A stretch of 64,000 bases of DNA, from positions 1-64,000 of the forward strand of contig NZ_JAFBEA010000008.1 in assembly GCF_016908515.1 (NCBI RefSeq). The letters are read 5' to 3'. A program made the translations under genes and the position numbers. This document shows positions 8,732 to 16,456 of this stretch, one piece after another. The notes below the pieces were generated by a model. It did no database searches. It was not told the origin of the DNA and worked only from the letters and a program-made list of their open reading frames with translations. Position 1 is the first letter of the stretch. Each line of letters begins with the position of its first letter. Source of the stretch: Virgibacillus halotolerans (GTDB taxonomy: Bacteria; Bacillota; Bacilli; Bacillales; Amphibacillaceae).

Positions 8732-9271
8732 TTAAATAGGTTTCCTATATTCCATTAACCAGCAATCACGGTATTCTCCTTCATGTAATTCATGATGGGG
8801 TAGCATTCGTACCTTTTTAAAGCCACACTTTTCATAACATTTAATTGCCCGTTCATTTTGTACTTGTGGATCCATAATTACTTTATCAGCATGCTTTTGT
8901 TCAAACAAAAAAGCTACCATAGATTTGATAAGCAATGTACCAATCCCCTTATTCCAGTACGCAGTTTCCCCGATAAATTGATCTATTCCATAAACATTTT
9001 CTGTTCCATCATCGCTATCTATTTTACTGGTTTTCTTATTCACATGATAATATTGTATGTATCCTATATCCAGCCCTTTATATGTAACAATACAACCAAC
9101 AAGATCCTTATTACGATTATAAAGTTTTTGATGAACCTTTTGTACATCAAAAGGTTTGTCTCTTCCCTCATAAAATTCCAATACAAATGGATCAGAAAGC
9201 CATCTAGCTAATAAAATGTCATCTTTTTTCCGTAAATGCCGTACTTTTAAACTATCCTTTTCATATAGCAA
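8732..9271 (-). CDS. GNAT acetyltransferase resembling aminoglycoside 6'-N-acetyltransferase
   Basis: About 179 residues. The sequence follows AAC(6')-Ie closely in several places, from memory of that enzyme: FVLEFYEGRDK, YGIDQFIGE, YWNKGIGT (acetyl-CoA loop), RAIKCYEKCGF, and the C-terminal HELHEGEYRDCWLMEYR. The preferred start is a TTG at 9271 with GAGAAGGGA upstream; an in-frame ATG at 9307 adds 12 residues but has no ribosome site. Likely product: an acetyl-CoA-dependent N-acetyltransferase acting on an aminoglycoside or similar amine. Resistance activity is inferred only. Confidence 0.85.
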   Translation of the reverse strand: MLYEKDSLKVRHLRKKDDILLARWLSDPFVLEFYEGRDKPFDVQKVHQKLYNRNKDLVGCIVTYKGLDIGYIQYYHVNKKTSKIDSDDGTENVYGIDQFIGETAYWNKGIGTLLIKSMVAFLFEQKHADKVIMDPQVQNERAIKCYEKCGFKKVRMLPHHELHEGEYRDCWLMEYRKPI

Positions 9272-9420
9272 ACTGATTCCCTTCTCTCCAAGTTTTGATT
9301 TAGCCATTTAAAAAATATTGCTGACGTTTATCTATATCTTAACGTATTCTATAGAGTATAGATAGATACCCTCCTTCCATAAAACATTTACTAATGGCAT
9401 AGATTCCTTTTTTGCTTGAA

Positions 9421-9472
9421 ATTAAATGACGCATCATCTATTACAAAACTAATAGATGAGGTGTCATTTAAT
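9421..9472. promoter_or_regulatory. Large imperfect inverted repeat
   Basis: Two 23-base arms (9421-9443 and 9450-9472) around a CAAAAC loop, matching except at three positions near the middle of each arm. It lies 18 bases upstream of the decayed hydrolase start. It may be an operator for the MarR protein encoded after it, or an RNA hairpin. It lacks a terminator T run. Confidence 0.55.
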
Positions 9473-9489
9473 TAATAGGGGGTACCAAT

Positions 9490-9794
9490 TTGAAAGTACA
9501 TATTATGCATACAGGAAAGGTATATATAGACGGAGCATTATCCTTTAAAGAAAAAGGGCTTCATCCTGCCCCGTATAATTAATAAAGATGCCAAAGGGGT
9601 GGTTGCTATTAGCTAGTGATGTTGGCTATGCTGAAAAGTCGTGGCAAGAAATGATATTGCCTGGTTTAACAACAGACGAAAAAGCTGCTAGCTTATCACT
9701 GAAGTGGGTGAAGGACTTTGCAAACAGAGAAAATTGTCTTCGTGTTATTGCAAATCATGACCCGAACATCGTACCTGAAATCATTACATCATAA
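9490..9794 (+). pseudogene. Metallo-beta-lactamase-fold hydrolase, internally deleted remnant
   Basis: A TTG start with a GGGGGTACC ribosome site opens a 30-codon frame (VHIMHTGKVYIDGALSF) that matches the N-terminus of AiiA-like/MBL-fold hydrolases and ends at a TAA. Directly after it, at 9588, another frame encodes LLASDVGYAEKSW ... RVIANHDPNIVPEI, the usual C-terminus of the same family. The roughly 150 middle residues, including the HxHxDH metal site, are missing. A further frame shift is visible near 9600 (KDAKGVV in another frame). It is clearly a relic. The intact MarR gene follows. Confidence 0.8.
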
Positions 9795-9809
9795 CTGGGA
9801 GGAATTAAT

Positions 9810-10289
9810 TTGGAAAATAAATTTCAAGAAGCTGAAAGGTTTAGATACCTCATCTTGGCCGCACAAAGACAAGGAAATAGAATCTTAAAGGTTTTACTAA
9901 AAGATATTGGTGTCACCCCTTCCCAGGCCGAAGTCATTAGTGTCTTAAAACATAACCAGCCAGTTACCTTAAAAGCATTGGGCAGTTTATTAATTTGTGA
10001 AGAAGGAAGTCCTTCGAGATTAGTTGAAAGAATGGTTAAAGAAAAATTTGTGGAAAGGATTCGGGAGAAAATAGATTCTCGTTATGTCCGCCTTGCCCTG
10101 ACAGATTTAGGAAATGAGAAATATTTGCAGATCGTAGCTGTGGAAACAAATTTATATGAAATGCTTGCGAAATTATATACGCGGGGTGAATTGCAACAAA
10201 CAAATCAAATGTTAAGTAAATTACTTGTAGATTCCCCCTTATCCTATGCGCTCAATGAAAGGGAAATCATCGACAAACCAGAAGCATAA
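9810..10289 (+). CDS. MarR family transcriptional regulator
   Basis: 159 residues with a winged helix-turn-helix. The TTG start has GGGAGG 7 bases upstream. Residues about 30-100 show the MarR pattern: TPSQAEVISVLK, VTLKALGSLLICEEGSPSRLVERMV recognition region, then an RxDSRYVRLALTDLG wing. It follows the hydrolase remnant by 15 bases and probably once regulated it. It may bind the large inverted repeat at 9421-9472. No cysteine-sensor signature is evident. Confidence 0.9.
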   Translation: MENKFQEAERFRYLILAAQRQGNRILKVLLKDIGVTPSQAEVISVLKHNQPVTLKALGSLLICEEGSPSRLVERMVKEKFVERIREKIDSRYVRLALTDLGNEKYLQIVAVETNLYEMLAKLYTRGELQQTNQMLSKLLVDSPLSYALNEREIIDKPEA

Positions 10290-10360
10290 ACTTTCAATCG
10301 GTGTACCGTCAACATTCAAAACCCGCTATTCCGACTAGTTATAGGTTTCAGTAAGTAAAA

Positions 10361-10389
10361 AAAGAACAAGTCGCTAAAACTTGTTCTTT
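10361..10389. terminator. Intrinsic terminator between marR-like and motB
   Basis: Hairpin AAAGAACAAGT ... ACTTGTTCTTT between convergent genes, flanked by A and T runs; it can serve both strands. Confidence 0.8.
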
Positions 10390-10419
10390 ACATACCTTAT
10401 TGCCATTCAAACAACCCAT

Positions 10420-11184
10420 CTATTCATCCGTTTTGATTTCATAATTCGGTAAAATAAGCACCTCTACACGCCTGTTCTTCGCCCTGTTTTTTTCACTCGT
10501 ATTCGGCACGATTGGCTGATATTCCCCAAAGCCTTTCGCGCTGAATTTTGTTGGATTAAGATCCCCATTTTCCAGAATGAATCCCATAAAGTTAAGTGCA
10601 CGCGTAATACTTAATTCCCAGTTGGAAGCAAATTCAAAGTTATGCATTGGCCGATCATCTGCATGTCCACTGACCACAATTTGATGTGGGGGATTTGTAT
10701 CTAGAAAGTTAGATACCTCTTTAGCAATTTGCTGTCCTTCATTTTTAACCACTGCACTTCCTGAGTCAAAAGAAATGTCATTTAGGATCGTTATTAATAA
10801 TCCTTCATCCGTTAATTCCGTTTCAATTACTTCACCCAGATTACTTTCATCAATATAATCATCAATCATTTTTTGAATGGCTTGTAATTTGATCAGTTCT
10901 TGTTTATTATTACTTTCTTCTTCTGCCTCTTCTTCCCCATGCTCGTCTTCCTCTGATTCTATTGGAAATTCTACCAATGATTCATTATGCTCGAAGATAT
11001 TCTTTCCTCCAGAGAATTCATTCTGAAACACTTCCGAAAGCTCCTTATATTTTTGCGTATCCATATCACTCATCGCAAATAAAACAATAAACAATGCCAC
11101 CAACAACGTTAATAAATCGGCATAAGGGAGCAACCACGACTCATCCACACGATGTTCTTCTTTATTCCGCTTCTTTCTGCGCAT
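10420..11184 (-). CDS. motB: Flagellar motor stator protein MotB
   Basis: 254 residues. A basic N-terminus and the DESWLLPYADLLTLLVALFIV helix (residues about 14-34) carry the conserved ion-binding Asp of the stator. A long acidic linker (residues 75-105, rich in E) follows, then an OmpA-like peptidoglycan-binding domain ending NRAKNRRVEVLIL. It anchors the stator to the wall and forms the ion channel with MotA. The start overlaps the end of motA by 23 bases, consistent with translational coupling. Whether it uses H+ or Na+ cannot be decided from sequence alone. Confidence 0.95.
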   Translation of the reverse strand: MRRKKRNKEEHRVDESWLLPYADLLTLLVALFIVLFAMSDMDTQKYKELSEVFQNEFSGGKNIFEHNESLVEFPIESEEDEHGEEEAEEESNNKQELIKLQAIQKMIDDYIDESNLGEVIETELTDEGLLITILNDISFDSGSAVVKNEGQQIAKEVSNFLDTNPPHQIVVSGHADDRPMHNFEFASNWELSITRALNFMGFILENGDLNPTKFSAKGFGEYQPIVPNTSEKNRAKNRRVEVLILPNYEIKTDE

Positions 11185-11962
11185 CAGCTTCCTCCTGATT
11201 TATCTTCAGTAAATCCTTTGATGACATATAGGAACTCATTTTTTCCTTTACCACATTCGCTGAGTCCCCGGTAGTAATAGAAAGAATTCCTTCAATAATT
11301 ATCTCTTTATGCTGTATTTCCTTTTTCGATTTTTCCTTTAACTTATTTGCAAAAGGATGCCACAATACATAGCCAGAAAAAATCCCAAGTAATGTCGCAA
11401 CAAATGCAGCAGATATTGCTTGCCCTAAAACGTCCATATCCTGCATATCACCTAGCGCAGCAATTAATCCTATAACAGCCCCAAGCACGCCTAATGTTGG
11501 CGCATAAGTTCCTGCCTGGGAAAATACAGCTGCCCCTTCCTGATGTCGGCTTTCCATGGCATCCAGCTTCTCAAGCATCACATCTCGAATAAATTCTGGT
11601 GTTTGTCCATCAATCGCCAATTGCAAACCAGAAGAAAGAAATGGATCTTCTACTTCATCCACTTGCTTCTCTAATGATAAAATTCCCTCCCGGCGAGTTT
11701 GATTAGCCCAATCCGTAAACATTACAATCAATTCTTTTATATCTGATTGCTCACTTTTTTTAAATATAATCTTAAACAGCGATGGTATCTTCTTTAATGT
11801 ACTTCCTGGAAAAGCAATACAAACTGATGCAGCGGTCCCCACAAAGATAATTAGTAATGCAGCAGGATTTATTATTGCTACGATACTAACCCCTTTTAAT
11901 ACCATACCGACTCCAACAGCAATGATGCCTAACAAAATACCTATAATTGATGTTTTATCCAT
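11162..11962 (-). CDS. motA: Flagellar motor stator protein MotA
   Basis: 266 residues, collinear with B. subtilis MotA throughout. Four membrane helices are visible, with the conserved SQAGTYAPTLGVLGAVIGLIA segment and the cytoplasmic loop carrying the rotor-facing charges (RREGILSLE). Start with GGAGG 7 bases upstream. It forms the stator with MotB, encoded in the overlapping downstream gene. A SigD-like promoter lies upstream. Confidence 0.96.
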   Translation of the reverse strand: MDKTSIIGILLGIIAVGVGMVLKGVSIVAIINPAALLIIFVGTAASVCIAFPGSTLKKIPSLFKIIFKKSEQSDIKELIVMFTDWANQTRREGILSLEKQVDEVEDPFLSSGLQLAIDGQTPEFIRDVMLEKLDAMESRHQEGAAVFSQAGTYAPTLGVLGAVIGLIAALGDMQDMDVLGQAISAAFVATLLGIFSGYVLWHPFANKLKEKSKKEIQHKEIIIEGILSITTGDSANVVKEKMSSYMSSKDLLKINQEEADAQKEAE

Positions 11963-12032
11963 TTATTAACCTCCAAAACTTTACAGCGCAATTCCCCTTC
12001 GCGTTAATCACGTATTAACATGTCTAAGTATA

Positions 12033-12058
12033 ATGTCGGTTAGTTCGCTTAAGTTTTG
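12033..12058 (-). promoter_or_regulatory. SigD-type promoter for motAB
   Basis: On the minus strand, CAAA, 15 bases, then CCGACAT, close to the SigD pattern TAAA-N15-GCCGATAT, 71 bases upstream of motA. A second exact CCGATAT box lies at 12136-12142 on the same strand but its -35 spacing is poor. Confidence 0.55.
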
Positions 12059-12235
12059 AAGGGTTTTGGCGAAATCAAGAAATAATTGATTATAGTAATC
12101 ATAGGTAATCTTACATTTATTGGTTTTCAACCATGATATCGGTCAAAAGTCCTATTTAATCTACATAAAATAGCAATCATTCCGATAATAGATGCATAAC
12201 TATTTCTAAATAATCGAAAGAGGAAGGTGAATTTT

Positions 12236-14278
12236 ATGGAATATAGTAATAACAATGACAATCGGACAAAGAAGCGTATATGGAATTTCTTTAATCATTC
12301 AGTGCAAAATCAAATTCTTATACCTTTTTTAGCTTTAATTATTTTGGCAGGTGTCATCATTGCCTTTACAACCTATACGCTTAGCAAAGACATCATGATC
12401 GATGAAAAGGCCAAAAGCGTTGAATCCCAAATGGAAAATTTAAATGACACTTTTGATACCTTTTTTACGAATAAAGAAAATGTATTAAACCGTTTTTCAA
12501 AGAGCGATCTCATACTTAATTACGATGGAAAGAAAGATCGTCTTGAACTGATGGATTACTTTGGTGCCACTGTAGATACGGATAACGATATTATTAATGT
12601 ATACACCGTCGCAGATACCGATGGGAAGACAAACATTTATCCTGATGCCGATCTAGCCGACGACTTTGATGGTACGGAAAGAGATTGGTACCATGATGCT
12701 ATAGAAGCTGACGGTGATATTATTTGGACGGAGCCTTACATAGATGAAGCTACCGGAAATATGGTTATTACCGCAGCGCAAGCTATATACAAAAACAATA
12801 AAATCATTGGTGCGAATGGGGCAGACATTCTTGTTGACACATTAATAGATATTACAAATAAGATTAAATCAAGTGAGTCTGGATATACGATGATACTCAG
12901 CAAGAACGGAGACTTTGTCACACACCCTGATGAAACACTATTAGGTCAAAGTGCAGCAGAACATGCTTTTTATGAAAAAATGCAATCAGGTAAAAATAAC
13001 GGATTAGTAGCGTATACGGAAGATGGTAATAAAAAAGTTCTAGGTTATGCAGTAAACGACATCACAGGATGGACTTTAGCTGAAACTGTTTATGAAAAAG
13101 ATTTTAGAAATATCGCAAATAAGACGCTTTTACCAATCGGAATTACCTTGGGGCTGATTATCTTACTAGCCATTGCCGTTTCATTTTTTATAACCAGACG
13201 GATCACTAAACCAATCAAGTCCCTACAGCAAACAATGAAGGAAGTTGAAGATGGCAATCTGTTAGCAAAAACAAATATTCAATCGAAAAATGAAATTGGA
13301 GAGCTTTCACATAGCTTCGAAAACATGTTGCGAAAAATGCAATTGATGATGCTAAAAGTAAAGGAAGTTTCCGTCAATGTATCCGAGGCTTCGCAAACAT
13401 TAGTAGCTAGCGCTGAAGAAAATACAGCATCATCCAATGAAGTTGCGACAACAATGCAACAAATAGCAACAGGTGCGAGCGAACAAGCAGAACTAATGGA
13501 ACAGAGTGCAGTTGCAACCGAAAATCTTTCCACATCGATCCAACAAATTGAGGCACATAATAATAGGCTCTTTGAAGAAGAAAAAGTGATGAGCGAAGCT
13601 TCAAAAAGAGGTACAAAAACGGTGGACGGTCTGAGGAAACAATCAGAGGAAACAGGTATCATGACAAATGAAGCGGTACACGCTATCCAATCTTTGGACG
13701 ATAAATCAAACAACATCAATACAATCGTCACAAAAATGGCCGATATTGCCAGCCAAACAAATCTATTGGCATTAAACGCTGCAATCGAAGCGGCCCGAGC
13801 TGGCGAAAATGGACGAGGATTTGCAGTAGTAGCGGACGAGGTTAAGAAACTTGCCGAGCAAACCGAAAACGCTCTAGGTGATGTTTCTGGCTTAATTGAA
13901 GAAATGCAGGCAGAAATGAAATCTACCGTAACATTAATCGGTAAGACAAGTGAAGTTATCCAAACGCAATCACACTCGGTAAACGAGACAGAACAAGCAT
14001 TTATAAGCATTCAAGAAACAATAGAAACAAATAGTAAATTAATCAATGAAGTAATGGAAGTAATGAAAACCGTGGTGGACCAGGAACAATCAATCTCCAG
14101 CAATACGCAAAACATTGCGTCCATCAGCGAGGAAACAGCAGCGGGAACGGAAGAAGTCTCCGCATCTATCGAGCAGCAAACAGCGTCGATGGAACAGTTG
14201 AATCATTTGGCAGAGGAATTGGATTCGTATTCTGCGGAAATGCAGGAGGAGTTGGGGAGATTTAGGATTGAGGAGTAG
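12236..14278 (+). CDS. Methyl-accepting chemotaxis protein with extracellular Cache-type sensor
   Basis: 680 residues. The first transmembrane helix is at about 26-46. An extracellular double-Cache-like domain follows ([19 protein letters not shown] and MVITAAQAI are typical). The second helix is at about 298-320, then a HAMP domain and a long helical signalling hairpin whose tip reads [20 protein letters not shown], the CheA/CheW contact. The ATG is chosen because AGGAAGGTG precedes it; a GTG three codons earlier is inside the ribosome site. A CCGATAAT box at 12182 suggests SigD control. The ligand is unknown. Confidence 0.94.
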   Translation: MEYSNNNDNRTKKRIWNFFNHSVQNQILIPFLALIILAGVIIAFTTYTLSKDIMIDEKAKSVESQMENLNDTFDTFFTNKENVLNRFSKSDLILNYDGKKDRLELMDYFGATVDTDNDIINVYTVADTDGKTNIYPDADLADDFDGTERDWYHDAIEADGDIIWTEPYIDEATGNMVITAAQAIYKNNKIIGANGADILVDTLIDITNKIKSSESGYTMILSKNGDFVTHPDETLLGQSAAEHAFYEKMQSGKNNGLVAYTEDGNKKVLGYAVNDITGWTLAETVYEKDFRNIANKTLLPIGITLGLIILLAIAVSFFITRRITKPIKSLQQTMKEVEDGNLLAKTNIQSKNEIGELSHSFENMLRKMQLMMLKVKEVSVNVSEASQTLVASAEENTASSNEVATTMQQIATGASEQAELMEQSAVATENLSTSIQQIEAHNNRLFEEEKVMSEASKRGTKTVDGLRKQSEETGIMTNEAVHAIQSLDDKSNNINTIVTKMADIASQTNLLALNAAIEAARAGENGRGFAVVADEVKKLAEQTENALGDVSGLIEEMQAEMKSTVTLIGKTSEVIQTQSHSVNETEQAFISIQETIETNSKLINEVMEVMKTVVDQEQSISSNTQNIASISEETAAGTEEVSASIEQQTASMEQLNHLAEELDSYSAEMQEELGRFRIEE

Positions 14279-14311
14279 AGGGAGTGGGGGGTTTTACCCC
14301 CACTCTCCTCT
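14278..14311 (+). terminator. Intrinsic terminator of the chemoreceptor gene
   Basis: GAGTGGGGG ... CCCCCACTC hairpin immediately after the stop codon, followed by a short T-rich tail. Confidence 0.8.
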
Positions 14312-14407
14312 TAATTATAAATTGTTATAATATTATCTTGAAAAATCAGTTTATTACTTTTATTTATGCTATAATAAGAACAGATGTTTCAAGGGGGGGG
14401 ATTTATT

Positions 14408-15349
14408 ATGGTAAATAGCCTAAGCGCGATTCAATTTAATATCCTTATTGCAAGTATAATAGGTGATGGAGAAATTACTAAGTTATACCCAAAAAGCAGA
14501 AGAAAGAATAATAGTTACCGGGAACATTATGGCATACAACAAATAGAATATAGGAAATGGAAAGAACAAATAATGGATGGTCTATTTTATCTCACACCTA
14601 AAAGTAATACACTCAGATCTAAGTCATCTCAGCTTTTTACTGAATTGTATCCATTATTTTATAATGCCAAGGGGCAAAAACAAATACCCGTATCTTTATT
14701 ACCTCGTTGTATTTTGCCACATTTCTTGGCTGCACTATATATGGATGACGGTTCTTTATGCATCACATCTAGAATCAACCACAGGAAAAAAATCATCTAT
14801 CTTACACCTCAAGTTTATCTTTACCTACAAAATTATTCCTTTCAAGACTTAACACAATTGAACAATCACATCAAAGTAAGTTACAACATAGAATTAAAAT
14901 TTGGTCATCGTAATGATGGCCATGGTCATATTTTAAGAACTATATCTGTGGATCAAGCCCTTAAATATTTACATACAATCCAGCCTGTAGCAAAATCATG
15001 TCCATCTATGTTTTATAAAACAAGCTGGGATTTTAGATTACGAAAGGATACGAAAAAATATAACAGTTTATATCCTGACTATCAAGTGTTAAGTAGTAAT
15101 TCATCAAGAAGCAAAGCATACGATGAAATAGAACTTGATAAAATGATTTCACTTAAAAAGCAGGGCATAACGGACAATGAAATTGCTGATACAATCGGTC
15201 GGACGTATTGGTCAGTAGTATACAAACTTTCGGAACTTAGAAAGCAAAAGGGAAAATTTAATTCACTGGCTTTTTCATGTTTATTATTCAGTGATTTTAA
15301 TGATAACGCCGTCTGGACGATTTATCAGATGTACATTTTTTATCTTTGA
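14408..15349 (+). CDS. LAGLIDADG-type homing endonuclease-like protein
   Basis: 313 residues. Two LAGLIDADG-like helices are visible: ILIASIIGDGEI near residue 15 and HFLAALYMDDGSL near residue 112, each with the acidic residue used for metal binding. A putative HTH segment (KKQGITDNEIADTIGRTYWSV) follows near residue 250. The ATG is preceded by a G-rich ribosome site (AAGGGGGGGG). It is free-standing, not inside an intron. The last 30 residues run antisense into the radC relic and look unnatural, so the original 3' end may be lost. It may once have belonged to a mobile intron such as those in the nearby flagellin gene. Confidence 0.82.
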   Translation: MVNSLSAIQFNILIASIIGDGEITKLYPKSRRKNNSYREHYGIQQIEYRKWKEQIMDGLFYLTPKSNTLRSKSSQLFTELYPLFYNAKGQKQIPVSLLPRCILPHFLAALYMDDGSLCITSRINHRKKIIYLTPQVYLYLQNYSFQDLTQLNNHIKVSYNIELKFGHRNDGHGHILRTISVDQALKYLHTIQPVAKSCPSMFYKTSWDFRLRKDTKKYNSLYPDYQVLSSNSSRSKAYDEIELDKMISLKKQGITDNEIADTIGRTYWSVVYKLSELRKQKGKFNSLAFSCLLFSDFNDNAVWTIYQMYIFYL

Positions 15350-15842
15350 GTGAAACAAAGCGATCATACCCCATAATGGTATGATCTAACAGATCAATTC
15401 GAATCATCTCTCCCGCTTCCTTCAGTCTTTTAGTTAATGAATATCCTCTTGACTGGTTTTGGCACTCCGATGGGTGATTATGTCCAATTAAAATGGAAGC
15501 AGCATTTGATAGAATAGCTGGCTTCATTACTTCCCTGAGGTGAAAAGGCTTGCATTTAAACTACCATTATGACAAATATTAATAGCTGTTTGCTGATTCT
15601 TTGTATAAACAGGCAACTATGAAATACTCCTGATCAACATCATCTAGAAATTGCTTCAACAAATCATACCCATCTTCTGGGCTAAGAACACAACGATCTT
15701 GATACAGTAAGCTAGATTCCTTCACTAACTTTAGACTAACAATATTTACACGCTTTGCAGGTGTTCATTTTTCTTTCACTTCTTTCACTTCTTTCACATG
15801 CAACAATTCCAATTGCTCTACATTTGATTCATACGTTTTCAT
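15297..15842 (-). pseudogene. RadC-like JAB/MPN domain gene, broken
   Basis: From the ATG at 15842 (GGGGAGA upstream) the frame reads about 25 residues to an in-frame TGA. It then continues as RVNIVSLKLVKESSLLY ... FLDDVDQEYFIVACLY, shifts frame, and resumes at 15527 with ASILIGHNHPS, the MPN+ metal-binding motif (HNHPSG with G replaced), and IDLLDHTIMGYDRFVSL, typical of the RadC C-terminus. At least one stop and one or more frame shifts show that it is inactive. It overlaps the end of the LAGLIDADG gene on the other strand. Confidence 0.82.
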
Positions 15843-15864
15843 ATATATTTTCTCCCCAAATTAA

Positions 15865-15903
15865 AATAAGCCCCAATTCCACAATGGGAATTAGGACTTT
15901 AAA
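15865..15903. terminator. Possible hairpin terminator
   Basis: Imperfect hairpin AAGCCCCAATTCC ... GGAATTAGGACTT with T-rich flanks, upstream of the radC relic. The rest of 15904-16134 holds nothing I recognise. Confidence 0.4.
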
Positions 15904-16134
15904 TTGATTCGGGATTATAATATATATTTACTTACTCATTTGATTCAGTCAAAAAGGTGTAAACTAGTTAGATTATTACCTACTACCTATCCATTTAATT
16001 CAGTAGTTCTTGCTCTATACTTTTTTGTTTTTAATGTACCATTACAAAGGATTTTTGTTCTGCTTTCAGATATATACAGAATCCAGGCTTCAAGAGGGAC
16101 TGTAAAAATCTGGAATAGACAGGCACTTTCAAAT

Positions 16135-16356
16135 TTATTCAATTTTAATGTTTTTAATCTGTCTCCAATTTCCATGTTCTAATATAAATACAGTACCTAA
16201 TTGTGGTTTTACCCTAATTCTAGTTTTAACATTTTTGCTATCAGGAGTAACATAATATAAATCATCTGTATCCTCTTTTTGAAAATCAATCCTACAAAAT
16301 CCTAAATTATTTTGAAGTAATTTTTTAATACTCTCTATTTGCTTTTGTTCATACAT
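16135..16356 (-). CDS. Hypothetical small protein downstream of flagellin
   Basis: 73 residues, soluble and basic, with an N-terminal amphipathic helix (EQKQIESIKKLLQNNLGF) and several short beta strands. The start is the ATG at 16356, which has AGGAGG 9 bases upstream; an ATG at 16365 is too close to that site. It is transcribed in the same direction as the flagellin gene, behind its terminator. No family recognised. Confidence 0.6.
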   Translation of the reverse strand: MYEQKQIESIKKLLQNNLGFCRIDFQKEDTDDLYYVTPDSKNVKTRIRVKPQLGTVFILEHGNWRQIKNIKIE

Positions 16357-16411
16357 ATTATCCATCCTCCTCTATTTGATCTTAGTAATCTAGACTAGGT
16401 TCTGTGTATGT

Positions 16412-16442
16412 AAAAAGGCACTAGCAATGCTAGTGCCTTTTC
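16412..16442. terminator. Intrinsic terminator of the flagellin transcript
   Basis: AAAAAGGCACTAGCA ... TAGTGCCTTTT hairpin just after the most distal flagellin exon (stop at 16457). Confidence 0.85.
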
Positions 16443-16456
16443 CAAAACATTCAATA

